Numbered from the stretch's first letter, positions 1 to 8,312 are shown. The stretch: DNA of 64,000 bases from Chryseobacterium lathyri (GCF_030812195.1 NZ_JAUSSF010000001.1:248001-312000), one strand, 5' to 3'. The notes: generated from the sequence alone by a model not told the origin. Translations and numbers: made by a program.

Positions 1-393
1 GCAGAAGAAGCTTTCAACTTTTACAAATCTATTTTCGGGGGAGAATTTCGTGGAGAGGTTTTCAAAATGGGCAATGCCCCGGGAACCGAAAATTTATCCG
101 ACGAAGAGAAAAATAGGGTGATGCATATTGCTCTGCCAATTGGGGATGACCTTCTTATGGCCTCGGATATTGTTCCAAGTTTCGGGCAGAGCCTTAACGT
201 AGGAAATAATAATTACGTATCCATTTTCCCGGAATCCAAAGATGAAGCGGACAGGCTGTTCAAAGGGCTTTCTGAAGGCGGAAACATAGAAATGCCGATT
301 GAAGACCAGTTTTGGGGAGATTATTTCGGAAGCTTCCAGGATAAATATGGAGTTCATTGGATGGTGAACTATAATGAAGAATCTGCAAAATAA
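1..393 (+). CDS. VOC-family (PhnB-like) protein, 5'-truncated
   Basis: The reading frame is open from base 1 (AEEAFNFYKSIFGGEFRGEV...), so the true start lies before the window and the ATG at base 67 is internal. The visible part has the features of PhnB/glyoxalase-like VOC proteins: an A-E-x-A-x-x-F-Y-x-x-x-F-G-G opening strand and helix, a central hydrophobic strand (HIALPIGDDLLMASD), and a closing D-x-F-W-G-D-Y-F-G-x-x-x-D-K-Y-G-V-H-W-M segment. Such proteins bind a metal or a small hydrophobic ligand in the cytoplasm; the substrate cannot be told. It begins a run of small soluble VOC, SRPBCC and SDR proteins on the same strand. Family sure, function unknown. Confidence 0.85.
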   Translation, partial: AEEAFNFYKSIFGGEFRGEVFKMGNAPGTENLSDEEKNRVMHIALPIGDDLLMASDIVPSFGQSLNVGNNNYVSIFPESKDEADRLFKGLSEGGNIEMPIEDQFWGDYFGSFQDKYGVHWMVNYNEESAK

Positions 394-470
394 TCTTATA
401 TTTAACTAAATTTATTGAGGGCAGTTCAAACCCGGACTGCCTTCTTATTTTAACATTAAAAAATAGAACG

Positions 471-884
471 ATGGACCCAATTAAAATAGATATCACCATT
501 TTAACACCAGTAGAAAAAGTCTGGAATTATTTTAATGACCCCAAACATATCACGAAATGGAATTTTGCCGATGAATCCTGGCAGTGTCCCAGTTCCGAAA
601 ATGATTTAAGAGTCGGGGGAAAATTTAAAACCAGAATGGAAGCAAAAGACAAAAGCTTCGGTTTTGAATTTGAGGGAGTTTATGATGAAGTGGTTACGAA
701 TTCCTATATTAAATATCATATGGAAGACGGCCGGAAAGTTGAAGTTATTTTTGATAAGATAGACGAAGACACCACAAAAGTTACCGAAATTTTTGACCCT
801 GAAAAACAAAATTCTGTGGAAATGCAGCGGGATGGCTGGTATGCTATTCTCAATAATTTTCACAAGTATGTTGAAAATCATTAA
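471..884 (+). CDS. SRPBCC (AHSA1-like) domain protein
   Basis: A 137-residue protein that is a single START/Bet v1-like SRPBCC domain. It opens with a beta strand followed by the family signature PVEKVWNYFNDPKHITKWN (residues about 12-30), continues with VGGKFKTRMEAKD, and ends in a long C-terminal helix (GWYAILNNFHKYVENH). AHSA1-type domains bind hydrophobic ligands or Hsp90-like partners; stand-alone bacterial members are common and mostly uncharacterised. The gap to the upstream VOC gene is 77 bases and to the downstream helix-hairpin-helix gene 17 bases, so the three may be cotranscribed. The ATG at 471 directly precedes the domain. No catalytic residues can be named. Confidence 0.85.
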   Translation: MDPIKIDITILTPVEKVWNYFNDPKHITKWNFADESWQCPSSENDLRVGGKFKTRMEAKDKSFGFEFEGVYDEVVTNSYIKYHMEDGRKVEVIFDKIDEDTTKVTEIFDPEKQNSVEMQRDGWYAILNNFHKYVENH

Positions 885-901
885 AACACCCAATTTCAGT
901 C

Positions 902-1159
902 ATGATAAATCTGGTCATAATGGCAAAATGTTTAAGCTCCATTTGTGCTGTTAATCATGTTGTTAGAAATAATAATTTCCTGTCTGGCATTATTGCAGTA
1001 CCGGCAAGAAGGGCTTTAGAAAGAGAAAAAATTGATTCTCTTGAAAAACTTTCGGATTATTCTGAAGAAGAGATCATGAACCTTCATGGCTTTGGAAGAA
1101 ATACCATGGAAAGACTGAAAAATCATATGGAAGAACATCAGGTTTCTTTCAAAAACTAA
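902..1159 (+). CDS. Small helix-hairpin-helix (RNAP alpha-CTD-like) protein
   Basis: An 85-residue frame whose conserved part starts near residue 30: VPARRALEREKIDSLEKLSDY followed by SEEEIMNLHGFGRNTMERLK. The P-A-R-R-A-L and L-H-G-F-G-x-x-T elements match the helix-hairpin-helix fold of the RNA polymerase alpha C-terminal domain, which is found as small free-standing proteins in many bacteria. DNA or protein binding is likely, the partner unknown. The first 25 or so residues (MINLVIMAKCLSSICAVNHV) do not look like part of the fold, so either the start is wrong, translation begins at a non-ATG codon nearer residue 25, or a small frameshift has joined unrelated sequence to the domain. Confidence 0.65.
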   Translation: MINLVIMAKCLSSICAVNHVVRNNNFLSGIIAVPARRALEREKIDSLEKLSDYSEEEIMNLHGFGRNTMERLKNHMEEHQVSFKN

Positions 1160-1195
1160 TTATTTATAGAATACCTGATACTTTATCATTGCACA

Positions 1196-1203
1196 TATTT
1201 TTG
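1196..1203 (+). promoter_or_regulatory. -7 promoter element TATTTTTG
   Basis: TATTTTTG is an exact match to the flavobacterial -7 consensus TAnnTTTG, 48 bases upstream of the two-domain VOC gene. No clear TTG -33 element lies at the expected distance, so this is a partial match only. Confidence 0.35.
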
Positions 1204-1251
1204 TCAACATGATCAACAAAAATATATATTTTCACCCCTAAATTTAATATT

Positions 1252-2118
1252 ATGAATAACGATATTTTTCCATGTCTCTGGTTTGACGAAGAATCAAAAG
1301 AGGCTGCAGAATTTTATTGTGAGGTCTTTGACGGAAAGATCACCGCAGATACTCCCGTAGTGATGAACATTGATCTGTTCGGGCAGAAATTGATGCTGCT
1401 GAACGGAGGGCCTCATTTCAAGAAAAATCCTTCAGTTTCTTTTATGGTCATCTGTAAAACAGAAGATGAAGTCCAGCAGTATTGGGACAAACTTATGGAG
1501 GGCGGAATTGCTCTCATGGCTCTGGATTCCTATTCCTGGAGTCAGAAATACGGCTGGGTGCAAGACAAATACGGCGTTACCTGGCAGCTGTTTCTAGGAG
1601 ATAAACCGGAAGATCAGAAAATCATTCCTACGCTGATGTTTATCCATCAAAATAATGGAAAAGCAAAGGAAGCAATGGAATTTTATACCCAGACATTCCC
1701 GAATTCAAGCATTGGGAATATCCTGAAATATGGCGATGGAGGAGAAGGACATCCTATACCCGAACCGGCAGAAAATATACAGCATGCACATTTTACCATT
1801 AATGGTTACAGCTTTTTCTGTATGGATAATTCTTATGACCATCAGTTTGATTTTAATGAAGGAATTTCTATGGTGATCATGACAGATGACCAGGAACATA
1901 CCGATTATCTTTGGAATACCCTTATTTCAGATGGAGGAAGAGAAAGTATGTGCGGATGGCTGAAAGACAGATATGGATTCAGCTGGCAGATTGTTCCGAA
2001 AAGGCTCATTCAGCTAATGAACGATTCAGATCAGTCAAAATCACAAAAAGTAGTACAGGCGATGATGAAAATGCAGAAGATTGTTATAAAAGACCTGGAA
2101 GAGGCTTATAGTTCGTAA
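1252..2118 (+). CDS. Two-domain VOC (PhnB-like) protein
   Basis: A 288-residue protein made of two successive VOC/PhnB-type domains, about residues 1-125 and 126-260. Each repeats the same landmarks: a helix with E-A-x-E-F-Y (EAAEFYCEVFDG; EAMEFYTQTFPN), a strand with HF/HA near the ligand site, and a closing W-x-x-D-K/R-Y-G-x-x-W-Q (WVQDKYGVTWQLF; WLKDRYGFSWQIV). A helical tail follows. Older annotation calls this family 3-demethylubiquinone-9 3-methyltransferase, but no methyltransferase motif is present and that name should not be trusted. It is transcribed with the same polarity as the neighbouring VOC/SRPBCC genes and probably from its own promoter. Its ligand is unknown. Confidence 0.85.
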   Translation: MNNDIFPCLWFDEESKEAAEFYCEVFDGKITADTPVVMNIDLFGQKLMLLNGGPHFKKNPSVSFMVICKTEDEVQQYWDKLMEGGIALMALDSYSWSQKYGWVQDKYGVTWQLFLGDKPEDQKIIPTLMFIHQNNGKAKEAMEFYTQTFPNSSIGNILKYGDGGEGHPIPEPAENIQHAHFTINGYSFFCMDNSYDHQFDFNEGISMVIMTDDQEHTDYLWNTLISDGGRESMCGWLKDRYGFSWQIVPKRLIQLMNDSDQSKSQKVVQAMMKMQKIVIKDLEEAYSS

Positions 2119-2203
2119 AAGAAACGACGAATTTGCCTGTTTTGCCCTTTTGAGTTTCAGTTTTCGGCTTGCTGTTTGATGTGATTTATAAAAAGATTTG
2201 CTT

Positions 2204-3037
2204 ATGAAAACACAGAACAGATCACAATCTAAATCAAAAGTTCCCAAAGAAGGGCTCTTTCCGGAGATCATCCGGAATGATTACCAGGGAAGCCATAAAC
2301 TTCAAGGAAAAAAAGCCGTTATTTCAGGCGGAGACAGTGGAATAGGACAGGCTGTCGCCGTTCATTTTGCGAGAGAAGGTGCAGATGTCGCAATTATTTA
2401 TAAAGAAAGTGATGACGATGCTAAAGAAACAAAAAAGCTTGTGGAAAAAGAAGGGCAGCAGTGCATCCTCGTCAAAGGGGACCTTACAAAAAAAACGGTC
2501 AGAACAAAATGTGCGGAAAAGATAAAAAAGACCTGGGGAAATCTGGATATCCTGGTTAATAATGCAGGAATTCATACCTCAAAAAGCAGTCTTGAAAAGA
2601 TCTCCGATGAGCAGATTCAGGAAACTTTTAATACGAATATCATCTCTATGATTTCCTTTACGAGAGATTTTTTACCTTTGATTGGCAAAGGAGGCAGGAT
2701 TATCTGTACCACATCCGTTACAGCATACAGAGGAAGTGATCACCTGATTGACTATGCAGCCACTAAAGGAGCTATTCTGTCCTTTATCCGTTCACTTTCA
2801 ACCAATCTTGCGGAAAAGAAGATCTTAGTCAACGGAATTGCACCCGGACCTATATGGACACCTCTTGTGAAAGAAGCTTTTGATGATCTTTCAACATTTG
2901 GAAAAGACACACCGCTGAAACGTGCCGGACAGCCATCGGAAGTTGCACCTGCCTATGTTTTCCTTGCCTCTAAAGATGCAGATTATATTACAGGAGAAGT
3001 AATTCATATCAATGGAGGAGGTTTTGTAGGAGGCTAG
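2204..3037 (+). CDS. SDR-family oxidoreductase
   Basis: Classical short-chain dehydrogenase, 277 residues from the ATG at 2204; an upstream in-frame TTG at 2198 is less likely as a start. An N-terminal extension (SKVPKEGLFPEIIRNDYQGSH) typical of the YhdF/YhxD group of about 285-residue SDRs precedes the Rossmann fold. Seen are the nucleotide-binding GGDSGIGQAVA, the structural NNAG, a catalytic Ser in CTTSVTAY, the Y-A-A-T-K pair, and the C-terminal ITGEVIHINGG. The cofactor is NAD(H) or NADP(H). The family includes general-stress oxidoreductases of unknown substrate. It is followed by two SRPBCC genes after a 107-base AT-rich spacer. Confidence 0.88.
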   Translation: MKTQNRSQSKSKVPKEGLFPEIIRNDYQGSHKLQGKKAVISGGDSGIGQAVAVHFAREGADVAIIYKESDDDAKETKKLVEKEGQQCILVKGDLTKKTVRTKCAEKIKKTWGNLDILVNNAGIHTSKSSLEKISDEQIQETFNTNIISMISFTRDFLPLIGKGGRIICTTSVTAYRGSDHLIDYAATKGAILSFIRSLSTNLAEKKILVNGIAPGPIWTPLVKEAFDDLSTFGKDTPLKRAGQPSEVAPAYVFLASKDADYITGEVIHINGGGFVGG

Positions 3038-3144
3038 TTGAAGTAGAAACTAGAAGTTAGAAAAATGAGACATCTGTAGTCTAAATTTAATGATCTAAAA
3101 AGTAACATTTAATTTCTAACCATCTAACATCTAATAAAAAAACA

Positions 3145-3573
3145 ATGCATAAATTATTTTTTGAGATTCAAATTGAGGCACCTCCTGAAAAAGTTTGGGA
3201 TGTGCTTTGGAGTGATATGACATACAGACAGTGGACAACAGCATTTACAGAAGGCTCTTTCTATATGGGAACTTTTGAAGAAGGAAGCATTATGAAATTT
3301 TTTGACCCAAATAATAACGGCATGTACAGCCGTGTTGAAAAAAATATAGCCAATAAAGAAATGAAATTCCTGCACCTCGGGGAAATTTACGATGGTGTAG
3401 AAACTGAACAGAATTGGGGTGAAGCCACAGAAAGGTATATTCTAGAAGAAATACCAACAGGGACAATACTGAAAATTGAAATTCAGACGCCTGAAGAATT
3501 TAAAGATTTTTTTGAAGAAAAATTTCCAAATGCCTTAGGAATTGTGAAAAATCTTTCAGAAAATCAATTGTAA
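3145..3573 (+). CDS. SRPBCC domain protein (first of a tandem pair)
   Basis: A 142-residue single-domain SRPBCC/AHSA1-like protein. It begins with FFEIQIEAPPEKVWDVLWSD, the canonical first strand plus ligand-cavity helix, followed by TYRQWTTAFTEGS, then a GSIMKFFDPNNNG hairpin and a C-terminal helix (FFEEKFPNALGIVKNLSENQ). It closely resembles the next gene (residues PxxKVWDxLW, YxxWTxxF and GxxxVKNL occur in both), so the two are a tandem duplication that has diverged, 23 bases apart and surely one operon. A small-molecule binding role is likely, the ligand unknown. Confidence 0.83.
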   Translation: MHKLFFEIQIEAPPEKVWDVLWSDMTYRQWTTAFTEGSFYMGTFEEGSIMKFFDPNNNGMYSRVEKNIANKEMKFLHLGEIYDGVETEQNWGEATERYILEEIPTGTILKIEIQTPEEFKDFFEEKFPNALGIVKNLSENQL

Positions 3574-3596
3574 ATAACAACCAAAAAATATAAAAT

Positions 3597-4040
3597 ATGG
3601 AAACCTTATCCTACGAAATTGTAATCAATGCCCCGCTACAGAAAGTCTGGGACATTCTTTGGAATCCCGATACCTATACCGAATGGACCCAGTTTTTCGG
3701 TTCCGGATCCAAAATGAAATCCGACTGGAAGGTGGGCGGAAAAACTTACTTCGTGAATGCAGAGGGTGCAGGAATGGTATCAACCATTGACAGTCTGGAT
3801 GAACCTAACCAAATTATTTTTAAACATCTGGGAATGGTAGATAGCGAAGGGAATGAAGACACCCAAAGCAAAGAAATAATGGAATGGAGCGGCTGTTTCG
3901 AAAAATATATCCTTATTGATCTTGAAGGGAAAACAAAGCTTCATGTTGAAGTACAGGTCGACAAAGAATGGGAAGATCACATGGATAAAGGATTTAAGCA
4001 AGGGCTGGAAGTGGTTAAAAATCTAGCTGAAAAAGCATAG
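3597..4040 (+). CDS. SRPBCC domain protein (second of a tandem pair)
   Basis: A 147-residue paralogue of the preceding protein: SYEIVINAPLQKVWDILWNP, then TYTEWTQFFGSGSKMKSDWK, V-G-G-K-T-Y-F in the hairpin region, and the tail MDKGFKQGLEVVKNLAEKA. Bacterial homologues are usually annotated as SRPBCC domain-containing or ATPase-activator (AHSA1) proteins. The gene closes the operon: a strong hairpin terminator starts 27 bases after its stop codon. Nothing in the sequence gives the ligand. Confidence 0.85.
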   Translation: METLSYEIVINAPLQKVWDILWNPDTYTEWTQFFGSGSKMKSDWKVGGKTYFVNAEGAGMVSTIDSLDEPNQIIFKHLGMVDSEGNEDTQSKEIMEWSGCFEKYILIDLEGKTKLHVEVQVDKEWEDHMDKGFKQGLEVVKNLAEKA

Positions 4041-4066
4041 TAAAGTAAATTCCTTTAAAAAACAAG

Positions 4067-4094
4067 ACCCTTACAGTTTCTAACCTGTAAGGGT
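4067..4094 (+). terminator. Intrinsic terminator after the SRPBCC pair
   Basis: A perfect 10-base stem (ACCCTTACAG / CTGTAAGGGT) with an 8-base loop, followed by TATTTG. It sits between the SRPBCC operon and the DoxX-like gene. Confidence 0.75.
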
Positions 4095-4146
4095 TATTTG
4101 TACAAAATTTACACTATCTTTCTATAACAGTACATATGAACAAAAC

Positions 4147-4605
4147 ATGAAATTATTAACGATCCTTTTTACAACATTTATTCTTGCTTTAGTAGGAACT
4201 TATATATTTCAGGGAAAGCCGGATTTTTTATTTTCGGGAAATCTGGGAATGGCTGTGTTCATTGTCTTTACAGGGTTTTCCCATTTTAAATTCCAGAAAG
4301 GAATGGCTATGATGATTCCCGATTTTCTTCCCGGTAAAATGTTCTGGGTGTATTTCACAGGAATCCTTGAGATTGCTGCGGGAATTGGGCTGATGATTCC
4401 TTCAATAAGAGAAATAACGGCTATACTGCTGATTATTTTTTATGTTTTGGTTTTTATCGCCAACATTAATTCTTCCAGGAAAAACATTAATATTTTCAAG
4501 GCAGACTATACCGGGCCAGGTATGAAATATCTTTACACCCAAAGAATCCCAATGCAGCTTATTCTGATTGCATGGACCTGGTATTTTGGAATTTATTTAA
4601 ATTAG
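4147..4605 (+). CDS. DoxX-like small integral membrane protein
   Basis: A 152-residue hydrophobic protein with four predicted membrane segments, at roughly residues 3-22, 33-50, 66-84 and 90-110, plus a last hydrophobic stretch near 135-150. Cytosolic-loop landmarks (FSHFKFQKGMAMMIPDFLPG, then GIGLMIPSIREITA) match the DoxX-like family. Members are often linked to thiosulfate:quinone oxidoreductase or to unspecified redox stress, but most stand-alone copies have no known role. It lies alone between a terminator and the S9 peptidase. Confidence 0.75.
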   Translation: MKLLTILFTTFILALVGTYIFQGKPDFLFSGNLGMAVFIVFTGFSHFKFQKGMAMMIPDFLPGKMFWVYFTGILEIAAGIGLMIPSIREITAILLIIFYVLVFIANINSSRKNINIFKADYTGPGMKYLYTQRIPMQLILIAWTWYFGIYLN

Positions 4606-4734
4606 AGACAAACTTTTTTTATGAAATTTCGGAATGCATGTAACATTTTGAGGGTTAGGATGTCATATTATATATAAGGTTTTAACTAATTTTAAAATCA
4701 GTGATAGATCATTTAACCATCCAAAATATGAATT

Positions 4735-6741
4735 ATGAATATTAATACTAAAATTTTTGGTGCGGCTCAGGTCGTACTTTCAGCAATTATGATTAATGCA
4801 CAGACTTCAACGGCAAAACTGCCGGGCGATCCTACGCTTCCATCCACTAAAGCAAATCTTGAGAAACTGGTTTCTTATGATAAAGGAAACTTTAAATATA
4901 AAGTGGAAGATTATTTTGCAAGACCGAATGCTTCACAGTTTAAAATATCTCCGGACGGACAGTATCTTTCCTACAAAGAAAAAGATAAGGATAAGAAGAA
5001 TCATGTCTATGTAAAAGAATTGAAAACAGGGAAAATTACAAAAGCCATTGTAGAAAAGGACGACCTTATCAAGAGTTACGGCTGGCTTGGCAAAAAACGC
5101 CTTTTCTTCACTCAGGATAAAGGAGGTAATGAAAATATCCATCTTTATGCAGCAGATATTGACGGAAAAAACCTTAAAGATCTGACTCCTTTTGACGGAA
5201 TTACCCTAGGAACTGTAAAGCTGATAAAAGATACTGAATTTGTTGTTGTAACAATGAACAAAAATAACAAACAGATCTTTGAGCCTTATAAGATCAATTT
5301 CAATACAGGAGAAATAACCCAGCTTTATGAAAATAAAGATGTCAACAGCCCTATTGATGATTATATTTTTGATAAAGACGGCAATCTCAGAGGATATACT
5401 GTGCTTGAGAACGGGCTGACAACCAAGACTTACTATAAAGACCTGCAGACCGGAAAATTTAATCTGCTTAAATCCACAGACTGGAAAGACACCTTCAGCA
5501 TCATAGGACTTAATGATAACTCCAAAAATAAAGATGAAGCTTATGTTGTTACCAATCTGGATAGTGACAAGGCCAGGATTGTGCTTTATGACCTGAAGAA
5601 GAATGCAGTGATCAAAGAAGTATATTCCAATCCTGTTTTTGATGTAAGCTCCATCAGTGTTGCCGGTAAAAACAGGAATTATGAACTTGATTATGTGAGC
5701 TATGACGGGATTAAAAGTGAAACCGTTCCGGTAAGTCAGTTTTATAAAGAAATTGATGCTCAACTGAAATCTGAATTTAAAGACAAACAGTTCTCCATCG
5801 TTTCTTCGGATGATAATAATGAAAAGCTTTTGGTGTATGTGGGAAGCGACAAATTCTATGGGGCTTATTATGAATATGATACGAAAAGCAAAAAGATAAA
5901 TCTTCTTTACAACCTGATGCCTCAGCTGAAAGAAGAAGATATGGCAGAGATGAGGCCTATCGAATTCAAAAGCAGGGATGGATTAACGATCCGAGGATAC
6001 ATCACCCTTCCCAAAGCTGCTCTTGAAGGTAAAAAAGTACCTTTGATTGTGAATCCTCATGGCGGTCCGCAGGGAATCCGTGATGAGTGGGGATTCAACC
6101 CGGAAACACAGCTTTTTGCCAGTAGAGGATATGCAACGCTTCAGGTAAACTTTAGAATTTCCGGAGGTTACGGAAAAGAATTCCAGAAAGCAGGATACAA
6201 GCAGATCGGAAGAAAAGCAATGGATGATGTGGAAGATGGGGTGAAATATGCCATAGAACAAGGTTGGATAGACAAAGATAAGATTGCGATCTACGGAGGA
6301 AGCCACGGTGGTTATGCTACTCTGATGGGCTTAATCAAAACACCGGATCTTTATGCCTGTGGTGTGGACTATGTGGGAGTATCCAATATTTTCACTTTCT
6401 TCGACTCCTTCCCGGAATACTGGAAACCTTACAAAGAAATGGTAAAGCAGATTTGGTATGATCTTGACAACCCTGAAGAAGCAAAAATTGCCAAAGAAGT
6501 TTCTCCGGTTTTCCAGATCGATAAGATCAAAAAACCTCTGTTTGTAGTGCAGGGAGCCAATGATCCAAGAGTCAACATTAATGAATCCGACCAGATTGTA
6601 AAAGCAATGCGTGCAAAGGGCTTTGAAGTTCCGTATTTAGTAAAATATGATGAAGGGCACGGATTCGGGAAAGAACCGAACAGACTGGAGCTGTATAAAT
6701 ATATGCTGGGCTTTTTTGCAGAGAATTTCAACAAAAAATAA
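4735..6741 (+). CDS. Secreted S9-family prolyl oligopeptidase
   Basis: A 668-residue serine peptidase of MEROPS family S9. An N-terminal signal peptide ending IMINAQ directs it to the periplasm or beyond. Residues about 60-400 form the beta-propeller that gates the active site (blade-like repeats such as ISPDGQYLSYKEKD), followed by the alpha/beta-hydrolase domain. The catalytic triad is visible: Ser523 in GGSHGG, Asp610 in GANDPRV and His642 in DEGHGFG. The oxyanion/substrate segment VNPHGGPQG is present. Peptidases of this kind cleave after proline or small residues in short peptides. The gene stands alone and ends at a terminator. Length and triad are complete, so it should be active. Confidence 0.93.
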   Translation: MNINTKIFGAAQVVLSAIMINAQTSTAKLPGDPTLPSTKANLEKLVSYDKGNFKYKVEDYFARPNASQFKISPDGQYLSYKEKDKDKKNHVYVKELKTGKITKAIVEKDDLIKSYGWLGKKRLFFTQDKGGNENIHLYAADIDGKNLKDLTPFDGITLGTVKLIKDTEFVVVTMNKNNKQIFEPYKINFNTGEITQLYENKDVNSPIDDYIFDKDGNLRGYTVLENGLTTKTYYKDLQTGKFNLLKSTDWKDTFSIIGLNDNSKNKDEAYVVTNLDSDKARIVLYDLKKNAVIKEVYSNPVFDVSSISVAGKNRNYELDYVSYDGIKSETVPVSQFYKEIDAQLKSEFKDKQFSIVSSDDNNEKLLVYVGSDKFYGAYYEYDTKSKKINLLYNLMPQLKEEDMAEMRPIEFKSRDGLTIRGYITLPKAALEGKKVPLIVNPHGGPQGIRDEWGFNPETQLFASRGYATLQVNFRISGGYGKEFQKAGYKQIGRKAMDDVEDGVKYAIEQGWIDKDKIAIYGGSHGGYATLMGLIKTPDLYACGVDYVGVSNIFTFFDSFPEYWKPYKEMVKQIWYDLDNPEEAKIAKEVSPVFQIDKIKKPLFVVQGANDPRVNINESDQIVKAMRAKGFEVPYLVKYDEGHGFGKEPNRLELYKYMLGFFAENFNKK

Positions 6742-6762
6742 TAAAAGCTAAGATAAACATAG

Positions 6763-6785
6763 ACGGGGAGTGTATTGCTTCCCGT
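6763..6785 (+). terminator. Intrinsic terminator after the S9 peptidase
   Basis: Stem ACGGGGAG / CTTCCCGT with one G-T pair and a 7-base loop, followed by TTTTTTT, 22 bases after the stop codon. Confidence 0.8.
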
Positions 6786-7004
6786 TTTTTTGTGGATAGA
6801 GTCAAGACGCCAGATTTCAGACATCAGATATGAGATTGAGTGAGGGTTCAGGCTAAGATTAAGAAGTAATTTCTCCATATTTCATTACCTGCTTTAATCC
6901 AAATCTCGCGCTCCGAAACCCGCATCCAGAAACAAAATCCAAACAATCAAGAATTTTTTTTAAATTTATTAAAGTAAAACCATAAAGCAAGCCGTCATAG
7001 CAAT

Positions 7005-7583
7005 ATGGAGGTTGTCGAAGAAATAACAATGCCACAGGAGGAGAAAGCAAGCATCATCTCACAAACCGTTTCAAAGTACGGAGGAAAGCTGATGTCTTAT
7101 ATTCGTCCGAAAGTGAAAAACGCAGAAGATGCGGAAGATATTTTGCAGGAAGTGTGGTTTCAGTTCAGCAGTTTGACCAATCTTTCTGAGATTGTGAATG
7201 TAGGCGGCTGGCTGTATAGAGTGACTGCAAATAAAATCACTGATCGTTACCGCAAAAAGAAAACCGAAAATCTTGAAGACTTTGTCTATGAAGATGAAGA
7301 CGGAAGTTTTTCTATCAAAGATATCTTATTGCTAGACGACAGTGCAGGTCCCGAAGTTAAGATGTTTCAGGACGAAATCTGGAAAAAGCTTTTCGAAGCA
7401 TTGGATGAACTTCCCGAGAAACAGAGGTTGGTATATGTAGAAAACGAATTGAATGACAAGACCCTTCAGCAGATTGCTGATGAACAGGGAGAAAATATAA
7501 AGACCATTATCAGTAGAAAAAATTATGCTGTGAAGCATTTAAGAAACCGACTGAGAAAATTATACGAAGATTTAAATAGTTAG
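7005..7583 (+). CDS. ECF-type RNA polymerase sigma factor
   Basis: A 192-residue sigma-70 family protein of the extracytoplasmic-function type. Region 2 is seen in AEDAEDILQEVWFQF followed by WLYRVTANKITDRYRKKK; region 4 in LPEKQRLVYVENELNDKTL and a helix-turn-helix (IADEQGENIKTIISRKNYAVKHLR). An acidic linker (EDFVYEDEDGSFS) joins them. Two ATGs are possible (7005, and 7029 giving MPQEEKAS); the second begins closer to the conserved part. It should redirect RNA polymerase to a small regulon that probably includes its own operon. The next gene starts 13 bases after its stop. No anti-sigma factor with a recognisable zinc motif follows; instead two unusual small proteins do. Confidence 0.88.
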   Translation: MEVVEEITMPQEEKASIISQTVSKYGGKLMSYIRPKVKNAEDAEDILQEVWFQFSSLTNLSEIVNVGGWLYRVTANKITDRYRKKKTENLEDFVYEDEDGSFSIKDILLLDDSAGPEVKMFQDEIWKKLFEALDELPEKQRLVYVENELNDKTLQQIADEQGENIKTIISRKNYAVKHLRNRLRKLYEDLNS

Positions 7584-7596
7584 TAAAGAAGAAATT

Positions 7597-7929
7597 ATGA
7601 ATCATAAACACAAAAAAGGCTGGATTTTTTTACTCTTATGTCCGCCGCTGATCTTAGTAGCCGTTACATTAATTGTAATGTGGCTTTGGAACTGTCTGCT
7701 TCCTGAGATTCTGGGTGTGAAATCCATTACATTCTGGCAGGCGATGGGGATTCTGATCTTAAGTAAGATCCTTTTTGGAGGCTTACATTTTGGCAAGGGG
7801 ATGAGAGATTTTAAAGAAAGGAAAATGAGAGAAAAAATGGCCGGACTATCTCCTGAAGAACGGGAAAAATTCAAGGAAGTATGGAAAAACAGATGTTCAG
7901 GAGGATTCTTTAACAGAAACAACGGGTAA
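7597..7929 (+). CDS. Small membrane protein in the ECF sigma operon
   Basis: A 110-residue protein with two membrane segments (about residues 9-31 and 45-62, the second containing GILILSKILFGG) and a charged cytoplasmic tail (MRDFKERKMREKMAGLSPEEREKF...) ending in a Cys-containing WKNRCSGGFFNRNNG. It starts 13 bases after the sigma factor and is surely cotranscribed. Position and topology suggest a membrane partner or regulator of the sigma factor, but there is no anti-sigma domain to prove it. The tail motif LSPEEREKFKE resembles stretches in periplasmic metal-resistance proteins, though here the tail is predicted to be cytoplasmic. Confidence 0.7.
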   Translation: MNHKHKKGWIFLLLCPPLILVAVTLIVMWLWNCLLPEILGVKSITFWQAMGILILSKILFGGLHFGKGMRDFKERKMREKMAGLSPEEREKFKEVWKNRCSGGFFNRNNG

Positions 7930-8012
7930 TTTAAAATTTTAAGAAGTAGTAAAGTAAAATTGAAATTCATCCGTCTCTATAAAAAACAAGAAGTAGTAAA
8001 ATTTAAAATTTT
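7928..8012 (+). repeat. Short direct repeats between operon genes
   Basis: AATTTAAAATTTT occurs at 7928-7940 and 8000-8012, and AAGAAGTAGTAAA at 7941-7953 and 7988-8000. The two elements are swapped in order, so the second copy looks like a local rearranged duplication of the first. A related AGTTAGTAAAGAAGAAA precedes the upstream membrane-protein start. The repeats form the leader of the next small gene. Confidence 0.6.
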
Positions 8013-8018
8013 GAAAAA

Positions 8019-8285
8019 ATGAAAAATTCAGCATTAAAAGGAGCTCTGGGAGCATTAGCTGTTGTTGGAGTGGCATTAATTGCCAAAAAAGCAGTACAAA
8101 GAAAAAAATTTATAAAGGGTATTTTCAGCGAATACGGAATTAAAGAAAAATCACCTTTCGGTCTGGCTGATAAGATCAGAGAAATGGACGAAGAGCAGTA
8201 TCAGGAACTAAAAGGGAAATTCAAAAAAGAATTCACTTCAAGATGCTGCAGGAAAGAAAATAAGGATAATATTGTGGAAGCATAA
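8019..8285 (+). CDS. Small protein with N-terminal membrane or glycine-zipper segment
   Basis: An 88-residue protein of unknown function. Residues 6-21 form a small-residue-rich hydrophobic helix (LKGALGALAVVGVALIA) that could be a membrane anchor, followed by a charged domain (KKAVQRKKFIKGIFSEYGIK, then SPFGLADKIREMDEEQYQELK) and a C-terminal Cys pair (RCCRKE). It is the third gene of the sigma-factor operon, and a long G/C-rich terminator follows 27 bases after its stop. I do not recognise a family. Its constant company with the sigma gene would be the main clue to function. Confidence 0.62.
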   Translation: MKNSALKGALGALAVVGVALIAKKAVQRKKFIKGIFSEYGIKEKSPFGLADKIREMDEEQYQELKGKFKKEFTSRCCRKENKDNIVEA

Positions 8286-8312
8286 GCAGTAAATAACTAA
8301 ATTGAAATTGTT

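Noticed and set aside
1252..2118. 3-demethylubiquinone-9 3-methyltransferase
   Set aside because: The historical name for PhnB-like VOC domains; the protein has no SAM-binding motif.
3038..3144. Degenerate TCTAA-rich spacer as a repeat element
   Set aside because: It contains words like ATCTAACATCTAA but no regular unit, so it is not called as a repeat.
5206..5763. 185-codon minus-strand frame inside the S9 peptidase
   Set aside because: Antisense to a complete, conserved peptidase domain; no motif.
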